This document shows positions 45,516-55,913 of a stretch of 64,000 nucleotides of DNA, piece after piece (position 1 is the stretch's first letter; each line of letters opens with the position of its first letter). Source of the stretch: Imbricaverruca yamaguchii (lineage: Eukaryota; Arthropoda; Thecostraca; Neoverrucidae); contig JAOTOL010001207.1 of assembly GCA_034440575.1 (NCBI GenBank), positions 248,001 through 312,000 of the forward strand. The letters run 5' to 3'. The notes under the pieces were generated by a model. It did not search any database. It was not told the DNA's origin and saw nothing but the letters and a program-made list of their open reading frames with translations. A program made the position numbers and the translations under genes.

Positions 45516-45717
45516 CAGAAGCGTAGCCAAGGGAAGGAGATGGAAGCCTGCCACCCCTCCCCCTAGCAACCGAAAATACACTAGATGAAACAAAAACATT
45601 TGAGATTGTGAGCAGGCAAAAACATACAATTTGGACGCGCTTCGCGCGCCGAAAGCAGTCTCCGTTCCATCATTTCTCGGTCGGACCTCCCTTAAGAAAA
45701 TCCTTGCTGCTCAACTG
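45516..45717. mobile_element. hAT-type MITE, copy 2
   Basis: Starts CAGAAGCGTAGCCAAGG and ends with the complement of CAGTTGAGCAGCAAGG. It is flanked by ATCGCTTC (45,508-45,515) and TTCGCTTC (45,718-45,725), 7 of 8 matching. The internal phrases CCCCTAGCAACC, AAAATACACTAGAT and CCCTTAAGAAAATCC are shared with 7,666-7,878 in the same orientation. The 202-bp length and 8-bp duplication fit hAT. Confidence 0.8.
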
Positions 45718-45725
45718 TTCGCTTC

Positions 45726-47100
45726 CCAGATTAGATTACACGATATGAATATCCTTAGGCTGCACTCTCTGCCATTCATTTATTCAGCGCGACTGCGCAG
45801 CGCGATTTATAGACTGGACTAAAGACTGGCGCGATCATATACCCAACAGCTCAGCACGGCCTTGGCAATGCTAAGCTCATGCATCATATGCCCGTAGGCT
45901 AATAGCATGCTTGCAATGTAAGACCCCGCCACCTCTTCTTTCTCCGCATAGATACATCAGCTATTGGCTGAGATGTATGCCGGGGAAACCAGCTACTCGT
46001 CCATCAGTGTATTACAGGCGACATGGCTCCGCCATTCTGGCTATTTCAAATTCTAGTTTGTGCACCACTGGGTTCTTCAGTAGGAAGAGCGGCGGAACGC
46101 AAGCTGGGAATTGTGGTTTTTGGCAATTTTTATGCGCGCATGGCAAGCTGGGAATTGTGCTGCCAAGTGATAGCTGGATTCGGGTTCAGCACTGCCTAAG
46201 TCGCGCGACATGAGATTGTGTGACAAACGAATGATCTGAGATGACCGGACCTCATGCAAGCTGACCTGATTTGACCCGGCTTGATCTTTTTCTTGGATTA
46301 CTTCCCAAGCAGTGCACATATGTGCGAAGGCTGAATAGATCGGTTTATCATTTTGTGCGTTGTCCAAGCATGACCTGGGGTCAGGTCACGAGGTAAGAAG
46401 CTGCACAGTTTACAATGATGTCTCAGTATCATATCAGTTCGTCCTGGAACACATTTGTGTACCTTAAAAGTGATGTTCCGGAGAGAGTCAAGCTTGAACT
46501 ACTTGACCTGGCCATCTATTATGACCTGACCTGGTCTCAGAATTTGCGGATGCCATTCAGATACAATTGTTTCGCTGAGTGGTTCTGTTGGAAGGACCCG
46601 ATACAAACATGAATTATGAAAATATTCATATTTTCCAGATAATTATCCAAGGTCAAGGTTATGTCACTAGATTGGCATAGTATGAACTAGCTACCTCAAC
46701 ATGGCCAAAATTAAAAGTAAGATGTGACATGCGCGATAGGACATATTAACTTGTCAATGTAATTTTATCTGTGTGGCTAAAACACAGGTTGTAAGTTGGT
46801 TTTCTAGCTTAATACTAACCTGACTTGACTTATCCGGTTTTGAACCTTTTTCATTATAATCGATATAAATGCATTCATCTGATAATTCTTACGCAGTAAT
46901 GTCGAATGAACATTGCTGTTATGTTCATTCATTATGTTAAGCAATGTTAGCCTTATTCCTATAACTTCCATGGACCGTTTGCTAACATAAGGCAATATTT
47001 AGTGCCCTCACCATCCGTCAAAATGCAAATATAAGGTATGTTTCGGACTCTCCATGACCAGAGCCTTCAAATGGTTTTTTGTATTTCACTCTAGCGTACG
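45726..47100. other. No gene recognised
   Basis: Contains a short direct repeat (GCAAGCTGGGAATTGTG at about 46,099 and 46,142) and a stretch rich in GACCTG words (46,230-46,560). No domain-bearing frame or RNA gene seen. Confidence 0.4.
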
Positions 47101-48069
47101 TAGGTCGGAAGTTAGAGGGGGCTTTCAAGAGCCCCATCAGGCCCGGCGAAGATAGATCCGCCGGCCGGTGCGCCGAGGGTTGATGCGTAAAAATTGCGCA
47201 CCAATGTGACCACAAATGTGTTTGTTGTACCAACCTTTTACACAGACAGTCTCGCGGAGTTGAATTCGGCGGCGCCTCTGCCGAACACCTCGGCAGGTTT
47301 GTCCGGACCTTCACAGCACTGGCCAGTGGATTTTCGGCCCACCTAGACTCAGCTGGTCTCCTCCCGGGCTCGGGTCATTCCTGCCCGCTTGCGGCCCGCC
47401 TTGGTTCGTCTCTGTTGCAGCTCAGGTCACTCTATCTGCCCTGGAGTACGACTCGACTGCTTCCGGCCCGGCTTGGTCCCTCTCTGTTGCAGTTCAGGCC
47501 ACCCTGTCCTCCTTGGAGCACGGCTCGACTGCGCGCCTGAGGGTGCGCTGTGGCCGTCCTGGCCTGGGTCGGACAGTGCCCATGCCAGTCGAGGTGAAGG
47601 TCAGTGTGAGCCGGTGGCTGGGCCACAGCACTCGCCGCCGCGGGGGCGGGTCGGTCACGAGTGGTGTGTAGTGCTCCGGCGGCGCCGATCGCCCGCCGAC
47701 TGGCCGGCCCTGCAACGCTGCACTGAACACCGAGCAGCGCCCAGACGATGACCTCGCCTCGCGACTATTAATAGCGCCAGCCACTGGTATATTTAGCCGC
47801 GGAGGCGCATTTTTGATTCGACAATCGTCACTGGAAATCTGGTCGGCGGCCGGGAATACGGCCACCAGACAAACAACTCCTAGAGCGTACTCGGCGCGGC
47901 GCCTGCGGTGCAGCTCGCAGTCAGTTGTGAGAAGTCACCACATCTGGCTGTGCGGGTGTGTCTGGAGGACATGGCAAGGACAGGCGGTAGCATGGGAATG
48001 ACGGCTCAGAGCACGGACATGACAGCAGAGACATCCACCACGGCACCCAGTCACATTGGCCATCACTAG
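47101..48069 (+). other. GC/CpG-rich block, possible host promoter or first exon (speculative)
   Basis: A CpG-dense kilobase that differs sharply from both flanks. It contains a 72-bp tandem pair (starts 47,392 and 47,464), each with the phrase CTCTGTTGCAG, which looks like a 3' splice site. A TATA-like GGTATATTTAGC lies at about 47,786. A TCAGT initiator-like word is at about 47,921, and a 32-codon frame (ATG 47,971 to TAG 48,069, MARTGGSMGMTAQSTDMTAE) follows. No single element is convincing; it could equally be an unrecognised repeat. Longer frames on both strands here are composition effects. Confidence 0.25.
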
Positions 48070-48401
48070 CCTCTTAATAAGACTAAGCTAGCATGACTTC
48101 CACACATTTTTTTTTGCAGTGTTAGGGCCAAGGTCTGTGTGCAAGATGGCAGGCCATCACCGCATGAGCGGCATGGTTCAAGCTAGTGAAAAACCTTGAG
48201 TCAGGTTTTCGGTAAGATGGTACCGAGGCCTGCCGTTCAAAATCCGTTGCAACTTTGGCGGAACTTTCGCGCTTACAGGTGCATACTGAGCGCGCAACGT
48301 GCATATTGGAGATGGATGTTGCATTTTGCAATTCAGCTCGTACTGGTGAACCTGTGAAAATTGCGCTCAGTGGTGGAGAAGAAAATACGACCGCTCTAGT
48401 G

Positions 48402-48437
<36 letters not shown>

Positions 48438-49032
48438 ATATATTCACCCAACGTGAAATTGATGTTTTATTTTTTAAGCGACGTTACCTAAGAAAATGTT
48501 CCACAGCGTAGGCGATCATTTTGCAATTCTTCAGATGACTAGCATCGCATCTGATGATATTTATGAGTCGTTGGCAACATTTTGAGGGTGCTGTGTTGAA
48601 TGGCATCATTGGCTTATTGCCATATAAAGCAATGCCAGTACAATAGGGGAGGGTGCGTAAATCGCGTGCCATCGCTCCTAATTGTATTCACCACTCCAAT
48701 AATCTACTATGCATGATGGCAAATTAGCCCAAGTTCCGCTACCTTCAATATGGCATTGGCTGCGCGGAATGGCGCAGATGGACCACTTCGTTTGTAAAGG
48801 AGACACAATTAAGTTACCTTTTTGGTGCAATCAGGTGCCGACAATTATTGTCTCAATCGTAGGGAGAAGGGATATTTCTCATTTTCCCAATGTGTCTATC
48901 CCATGCTCACCTAACCTGGTCGAACCTAACGGAAAGCCCATGATACGATGGCTGGTGTTAGGGTTACAGAACCCGACCGAGATGTGAGGAAGGACGGAAA
49001 TTGTTAATCGTGGAATTGCCTGGCCAGATAGA
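48070..49032. other. No gene recognised; (TA)n at 48,403-48,441
   Basis: The TA run is about 38 bp with one interruption. Around it I see no domain, tandem repeat or RNA gene. Confidence 0.5.
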
Positions 49033-50019
49033 GATGATACGAGGCTGAAGATGAAAACCAAGGACGGAAGTTTATGAACAAGCTTGAAGTCGAAGGATTG
49101 CTGACTGGTGGGAGGCGTGCGGTGGGACTTGAGAGTGCACGTGTGTACGCTTGTGCAGGGGTGTCGACTTGTGCACGTGTGTACGCTTGTGCAGGGGTGT
49201 ACGCTTGTGCAGGGGTGTCGACCTGTATATTTTTGTGAGGGCTACGGCCCAACCAATGTTGATCTTGCCCCCCCCCATATTGATTTGGGCCCCCCAATAA
49301 TCTATGGTATTTTTACGCTGAGAAGAAAGCTAAAGGAAGAAAAAGGAAAAGCACCATGCTACATAGAAAACTTAGTTGATGTTAACCAGCATATTTTGTG
49401 CTGTAAAGACAGATTATGTTTAGATAGTGGACTTCCCGACCATGAATTTGCCCCACCAAACCGTTGGCTTCGTCCCTCCCTAATGTCAGGCACCAGGGAA
49501 ATACCTTTACCCATTTTAGATGATGATACGAGGCTGAAGATGAAAACCAAGGACGGAAGTTTATGAACAAGCTTGAAGTCGAAGGATTGCTGACTGGTGG
49601 GAGGCGTGCGGTGGGACTTGAGAGTGCACGTGTGTACGCTTGTGCAGGGGTGTCGACTTGTGCACGTGTGTACGCTTGTGCAGGGGTGTACGCTTGTGCA
49701 GGGGTGTACGCTTGTGCAGGGGTGTCGACCTGTATATTTTTGTGAGGGCTACGGCCCAACCAATGTTGATCTTGCCCCCCCCCATATTGATTTGGGCCCC
49801 CCAATATCTATGGTATTTTTACGCTGAGAAGAAAGCTAAAGGAAGAAAAAGGAAAAGCACCATGCTACATAGAAAACTTAGTTGATGTTAACCAGCATAT
49901 TTTGTGCTGTAAAGACAGATTATGTTTAGATAGTGGACTTCCCGACCATGAATTTGCCCCACCAAACGGTTGGCTTCGTCCCTCCCTAATGTCAGGCACC
50001 AGGGAAATACCTTTACCCA
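49033..50019. repeat. 489-bp tandem duplication containing an 18-bp VNTR
   Basis: Unit 1 starts at 49,033 and unit 2 at 49,522 with GATGATACGAGGCTGAAGAT; they are nearly identical through CAGGGAAATACCTTTACCCAT. Inside each is an array of ACGCTTGTGCAGGGGTGT (18 bp). The second unit has one extra copy, and a single T differs in CCCCCCAATA(AT)CTATGG. Frames on both strands read through the array (for example repeated CAGVYA and TPAQAY) because 18 is a multiple of three; these are not genes. The identity suggests a recent duplication. Confidence 0.93.
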
Positions 50020-50145
50020 TCGTCATCACAGTTCAGGCCGGCTATGCTCCGGTGCTCCCTCAAGACTGGTTTGTTTTAGCCTGCATATGGGCGCAGAAAT
50101 ATTGTATTTAAGCCGTTGTGTGTTTGTTGGTGCTTGGAGTGAGGG

Positions 50146-50332
<187 letters not shown>

Positions 50333-51239
50333 GACCTGAGTACTCTGTATGACGCTGTAGTCACATACTACGACTCACAGTTTTTATGTTGAGATGCACG
50401 GTGCACTGCTCTTTTGCTTGTGACTTTACCTATTACTGGACGATTTTTACCGTTGGCTAGGATGCTGAATAGACATAAACATACACATCGTCAAATAAAA
50501 ATAAGAATTATTGAGGTCGGAAAATATAGTGGACGAAATCCGATAAGTTTTTGGTTGGTTGGGGGGAGTCCAGTACACTTCCCCCAAATGTTTTTTTCTT
50601 CTTAAAAAAATCAACACCCCTGCGCTTGTGTGTCCAGCGGCTGGCTGGTCGAGACAAAGCCGAAGTCGCGTGCTGAAGATGATGAAGCGAGGAGGGCTGA
50701 AGTTGAAACTTGGAGCGATGCAGAGAGCCGAGATGCAAATTCAGAGAGCTTGTGACAAGTAGGTTTGAGAAGGGGCGATTTTGCGAGAAGCTTCTGAGAT
50801 TCGCAAGTTGGACTTGAAGCAAGCTTGGTGTCACGGTTTGTGACCTTGGTGGCTGCAGAACTGTGCGGCGAAGCAGCCACGTGCCTACTTATTCGGTGAA
50901 CGAACCTGGTGAGTAAACCAGAAATAAGGACTAGGGGTGCAGATACAATGGCTGTACAGAGAACAAAAATAGCCAACTCGTGTTCCCGCACTTTGCTGCA
51001 ACACGAAGGCTATAAATGTATTGCTATTAATAGTTGTCACTAAGCTTCAGTACTGAGGGAATCAGACAGCACGCCAGGAGCGTCGGATCTGTTTACGTAC
51101 CGGCCGGCAATTTTTGCGTATGAATATGTGATTCCAAGAAAAGCCACGCGACTAACGCTTTCAAAAATAGACGAGTAATCTGACGTCATTCCTCGTATCA
51201 GCCCATCAGTACCGGCCAGCCATCGAAAAGCTGAGGGAT
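50333..51239. other. No gene recognised
   Basis: Mixed-composition DNA; a minus frame at 50,508-50,834 is Ser/Leu-rich without a motif. No RNA gene or tandem repeat. Confidence 0.4.
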
Positions 51240-51410
51240 CGATGAGTCTAGGTCCAAGTGACCGTTAGAACCTTCTGCTGTGGGTTCGAGTACCACCTGT
51301 TGCTTAAAGGTAAAGGTGAAGGTATTCGGATCTCTGCCCGCGACCAATCAGCGTGTAAGAATGGCGACACTACGCGACATAACAGTCTACGCGACGTCAA
51401 GTCAGTTACC
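51240..51410 (+). mobile_element. tRNA-headed SINE (same core as 28.5 kb)
   Basis: Contains a B-box-like GGGTTCGAGTACC at about 51,284 followed by CCCGCGACCAATCAGCGTGT and ATGGCGACACTACGCGACAT, matching the core of the SINEs at 28,543 and 51,733. The head (GAGTCTAGGTCCAAGTGACC) resembles the head of the 28.5-kb copy loosely. Target-site duplication not identified. Confidence 0.6.
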
Positions 51411-51732
51411 ATCACTACTGCATTGGACAAAAGTTGACTACTTTCCAACTGCCATCCACCTTCGCTGGCGCTGAATTACCGGACGAGTGTTATGGTTAGT
51501 AGCATGCGCTTAGGTCTGACTAGACCGCACCCAACGGAGCTAGCCGAGTAATCCAACTGCATGCACGTAGAGGTATCCATAAGTTGCTTGGGCCGAAATT
51601 GATTTTGGGTCTGTTCAGCTCAACCCTCAGCATCCACCACCAAATGTATGGCGTTTCACGGTCCCAAAGGATGCCTTACGTGGTGCGAATGGCTTACTTG
51701 CAACTTATGTAACTTGGGCGTTTTACACAGGT

Positions 51733-51905
51733 ATAACCGTAGCTCAATCGGTGGGGCATTCAGCTCTTGATCTTGGGATGATGTGTTCGAATCCCGCAGG
51801 GGACGCTATTGTCGAGTCCAATCGCAGCCAACCGGCGTGACAGGTTGGCGACGCTATGCGACTTAACAGTCGAATGCGTCGCCAAAGAATCAAAGGTTCT
51901 TTTTG
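51733..51905 (+). mobile_element. tRNA-headed SINE with different head
   Basis: A box TAGCTCAATCGGT and B box TGTTCGAATCC sit at type I tRNA spacing (head like tRNA-Lys or similar). Then comes the core CCAACCGGCGTGACAGGTTG followed by GCGACGCTATGCGACTTAAC shared with the SINEs at 28.5 and 51.3 kb. The 3' end is near GTCGCCAAAGAATCAAAGG. The anticodon arm does not fold cleanly, so it is not an active tRNA gene. Confidence 0.7.
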
Positions 51906-52212
51906 TCCTTGAACGGTTTGCATACATACAGTTTGTGTGATGTGAAGACATTTGTCACGGGAGAAATTCTGCGCATTTAAAAAAGCATTGCGATAGGCAT
52001 TCCGTGGGCATGCTTTTGATGCGGTCTACGAGACACCAATCTAAAGCACATGGGTGACGTCAAAATGGGGAATATATTACAGGTCAACATTTTATCCGAT
52101 ATGGCAAAGTTCGTGAGGTAAAAAAAAAACACTTCCTTCCTCAATTCATTGACACGAATAACTATACTCTATAGAGGTAAGAGGTATGTATCCGTTGAGT
52201 GTTTTTACCTGA

Positions 52213-52213
<1 letters not shown>

Positions 52214-52277
<64 letters not shown>
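52214..52277. repeat. (TA)n microsatellite
   Basis: A pure TA run of about 64 bp shortly upstream of the 26-bp minisatellite. Confidence 0.95.
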
Positions 52278-52281
<4 letters not shown>

Positions 52282-52331
52282 TATAGCGTGGCTAGGTACG
52301 CAAGAGTATCGGTTTCTGCCTTTTGAAAATT

Positions 52332-52668
52332 GTGCCAATACCGCCTGGACTCAGGCGGTATTGGCACTGTATGGACTCAGGCAGTATTGGCACTGTATGG
52401 ACTCAGGCGGTATTGGCACTGTATGGATTCAGGCGGTATTGGCACTGTGTGGACTCAGGCGGTATTGACACTGTATGGACTCAGGCAGTATTGGCACTGT
52501 ATGGACTCAGGCGGTATTGGCACTGTATGGATTCAGGCGGTATTGGCACTGTGTGGACTCAGGCGGTATTGACACTGTATGGACTCAGGCAGTATTGGCA
52601 CTGTAAAGACTCAGGCGATATTGGCACTGTATGGGGCTCAGCACTTTGGCACTGTAAGGACTCAGGAT
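52332..52668. repeat. 26-bp minisatellite with 104-bp higher-order repeat and a hairpin at its head
   Basis: Monomer CGGTATTGGCACTGTATGGA plus CTCAGG. Variants follow the order a-b-c-d twice exactly: CAG start; ATTCAGG end; TGTGTGG; TTGACAC. That gives a four-monomer (104-bp) higher-order unit at about 52,382-52,589. The last two units are decayed. The first unit is preceded by its own inverse: GTGCCAATACCGCC (52,332-52,345), an 8-base loop, then GGCGGTATTGGCAC (52,354-52,367). An open frame of 115 codons runs through because 26 is not a multiple of three and none of the three phases has a stop. Confidence 0.93.
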
Positions 52669-53429
52669 GAACAATACATCGTGCCGTGCTTAGGTCACAT
52701 CACTATTATTCGCGAGGGTGGTTCCCTCAGGCAACGTTAACATTAACAGACGTACATTTTGTAGCTGCCATGGCCAACATATGTTGACATTGGGTTGACA
52801 TATCCTAACATGTCCAAAGGAATGTTAGGATATGCCAGAATATGCTATGTTGGTTATGGTTGTTAGGTTATTGCATGGATTAACTAATGAGTGAATCCGT
52901 TCCACATTACCACTGGAGTCTAAAAGCTACATCACAACCTTACTTCTACAACGTACTTCACAAGAACCCATCTCTCATCATTCTACTGCTCACTCAGGAC
53001 ACCATAGAGGTGAATTAATGAAATGGCTACCTCATTACCTGCATTGTTAAAGTAAACAGAAAGAAGTCCTTTGAACCACATGTAATGTCCTTCACAGTGC
53101 TGCTCCATCCACCTCCAATGCCAACCCTGATCAAACTTCAGGAGCGCAAACAATATCCAAAGCAGCCTACGGAAAAAGGTATGCATTGCAACAAAAGCAC
53201 TATGACCTGAATTCCATGGCATCCCTCTTGCCTAACAGTCCATCATTGCCTATCCATGTAGGAGGTGTTTTACTTTCCTCAAACTGTCTGGAGAACTTGG
53301 GAGCTGAAATCACGTGTGAGTGATGAAACAAATGCGCTATTCCTTTATGCTTGCGTTGCAGAATCGCGTGGCACAATGGCATGCCAAATGGGGAGGGGAC
53401 ATCGTGGGCATTTGCCACCCTGACAGGTT
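52669..53429. other. No gene recognised; 13-bp hairpin at 52,799-52,834
   Basis: CATATCCTAACAT (52,799-52,811) and its complement (52,822-52,834) flank a 10-base loop. The rest is without recognisable content. Confidence 0.5.
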
Positions 53430-53960
53430 GTGGGGTCACCAAAAATCGAGTCTAGCTCCGGGAAAAATGCACCAATCTCCTTAAAAATCCAGTTTAGGCC
53501 CCCAATAATCGCACCGGGGTCCCAAATCACATGGGGGCCAAGAATCGCGCAGGGACTTGTGAAAAGGACGCTGGGGCCTCAAACGTTTTCACGTAGGCGT
53601 CTGAAAATCACGTTGAGGGCTCAAAAGTCGTGCTGGGTTCAAGAAAATCACGATGGTGGCCACAAACGGTCGGGCCGGGGCGCCGGAAAGTCACGCTGAG
53701 ACTAGAGGTATCAAATATTATCCCCGAGTCCGGAAAATCACGCTCCGGTCCGCCACAGGTCGCACCGGAGCTCCAAAAATATCATTGTGATCACCCAACT
53801 AATGAAGCCGGGGCAACGAAAATCAGTCCCGACATTGAAACTCACTCTGGTATCCTAATAACCGCTCTAAAAGCCCGCAAAACATGTTGTTCTCCCCTCC
53901 CCAAAACGTGTCCTAGCCACTGAAACTCGCGCTTGGGATCGCAACACGTGACCACGGGAC
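53430..53960. repeat. Decayed minisatellite, about 27-30 bp period
   Basis: Recurring phrases such as GAAAATCACGTTGAGGGCTC, GAAAATCACGATGGTGGCC and GAAAATCACGCTCCGGTCC mark units of about 27-30 bp. Style and words resemble 35,377-35,935. Confidence 0.6.
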
Positions 53961-54119
53961 CACTAAATATCGCGTTCGGGGCCACAAATTGCGTCGGTAC
54001 TCCAAAAAATTAGTGTCGGTAATCCAAACACATCGAGTTTCGCAAAAAGCGACCGGGCCTTAAAATATGTTCTGCAGCTCGAAATAATCACACCTGGAGC
54101 GCCAAATAAAAACATAACG

Positions 54120-54700
54120 GAGACGGTCCGTTGCAATGGACTGTGTACTCCACGGCCCTGACCCAGCACATTGCACGGTGTGCTCCGCGGCCCCGGTCAG
54201 TTACAATGGACGGTGTAGTCCACGGCCCAGATCCGTCACAGTGGACGGTTTGCTTCGCGACCCTGATCCACCACAGTTGATGATGTATTCCGCGATCGTC
54301 ATCCGCTGCAGTGCACGCTATACTTCGCGCCCCTAGTCCGTCATAGTATGTGTGCCACACGGCCCCGGTCCACCACAGTGGATGGTGTACTTCGTGACCC
54401 TGGTCTGCCACAGTTGATGATGTAACTCCGCGGCCCTGGTCCGCCCCAGTGGATGGTGTACTCCGCGACCCTGGTTTACCACAGCTGATGATGTACTCCG
54501 TGGCCCTGGCCGCCACATTGGACGGCATACTCCACGGCTCCGGTCCGTTAAAGTGGTCAATGTGCTCTGCGGCACTGGTCCGCCAGAATAGACGGCGTGC
54601 TTCGCGGCTCTGGTACGCCGTAGCAGGTGTGCTCCACAGCCCCGGTCCGCCACAGTGGACGGTGGGCTCTGCAACCTTGGCCCGCCATAGTGGACTTCTG
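54120..54700. repeat. Decayed minisatellite, about 35-36 bp period
   Basis: The phrase CCACAGTGGATGGTGTACTC followed by CGCGACCCTGGTC recurs with substitutions about sixteen times. Because the period is close to 36, long minus-strand frames with repeated RGVHH-like text run through it. These are not treated as genes. Confidence 0.85.
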
Positions 54701-55800
54701 GGTCTAAAAAACGGCCTTTTCCTGGATTTTTACCGTTCATAGCATTATCCTCTTCGCAAAATTATCTTCCATGTTGGTTCCGCCATGCGTTTTCAATTTG
54801 GACGTCTGATGTTCGACATTGTACCCTGTGCCCTGTGGTAAGGTGCACAAGATTCACCTGAAACTTCAAAGTGGGATTATGGTGCCAATGTTTGAAGGAA
54901 AACATCCTCTACGTATTCCATCACTCAATTGTCCTCTTATCACCCAGGATTGCAAAGTATAAATCCAACCATGGTAGACGGTACGTACTCCACTACCCTG
55001 GTCAGTCGTGGTGAAGTCATGGTGAATAGTGTGGGATCAGTCACGGCTTTGCATCATCTTTCCGAGAAGTTTTGTGTGTATTGGTCGTTACTTTCTTCGT
55101 ATTCTTCCCTTCACCTTATCATTAACACTCGCACGTCCGGCGGTCCGCGCCAACTTCGCCGGTCCGGTGGGGCAGATATCTGCCCCTCCCCCTACGATCT
55201 CTAAAACTGTGCTAGCTAGCGACAAACAGAAAACGGCGTTGGATAGCTGGTGACAAGCTCTATCGAAAGTATTTCGGTCATTTTTTTTCCCACCCAGGTC
55301 AATATTCAGATCACTGGGTCATCATAGGCCAAATTCGACCAAATCTGGTGGGACTCTTAGATATGGACACATACCTCAGGACCTGTAACAGATAGAAACA
55401 AACGGCGAACGGTATTCGACAGGCCTTAAAATGTGCTATCGCAATACGTGGTGTGAAGCAGGAATACTTATTCCGAAACTATGGCCTCAGGTCAAGGTCA
55501 TGAAGTAGCCTATGGAGGGCATGTAATATATCAATCGACACGTCTTGCCGGTACAATCACAATGACGGTAATTTCACCCTTCTAGCTCAATGCATTGCGA
55601 TATAATTCGCAGAAATGTGCTAATGATCTCAGGTGACCTCAGATGACCTTGGTGAGGTCACTAAGGAAAAATGTCAGCGGGAACATTGAGCATAGCTTCC
55701 AGCTAAACGCCACAACCGTTTTGAGGTCATTCCGAGGGAAAAGATGTGACCAGGGATCATTTGTATATTTCACCGTAGCCCTATAATGGGGGAAGCCATG
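54701..55800. other. No gene recognised
   Basis: Mixed sequence, with GACCTC-rich words at about 55,620-55,660 similar to those at 20.6 kb. No supportable gene. Confidence 0.4.
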
Positions 55801-55913
55801 GTTGGTGGTGGTGGATTGGAGTTTAGGGGCGCGTCGAAATTTAGGGTAATTTTGCGCCCATAACTGAATTGTAATCAATCTACGGTGCTGCTATCATAGC
55901 TCACTATCCATCT

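Noticed and set aside
47969..48069. Small gene MARTGGSMG... of 32 codons
   Set aside because: Start context and CpG surroundings are suggestive only; nothing else supports translation, so it is mentioned within the GC-rich block rather than called.
52332..52668. CRISPR-like array
   Set aside because: 26-bp units are contiguous with no spacers, and the context is a eukaryotic repeat-rich region.
52323..52670. 115-codon frame with 26-residue repeats
   Set aside because: A 26-bp tandem repeat open in all three phases; no start context, no domain.
54088..54740. Two long overlapping minus-strand frames with repeated RGVHH-like text
   Set aside because: Produced by a decayed repeat of about 36 bp; units are too diverged and no motif is present.
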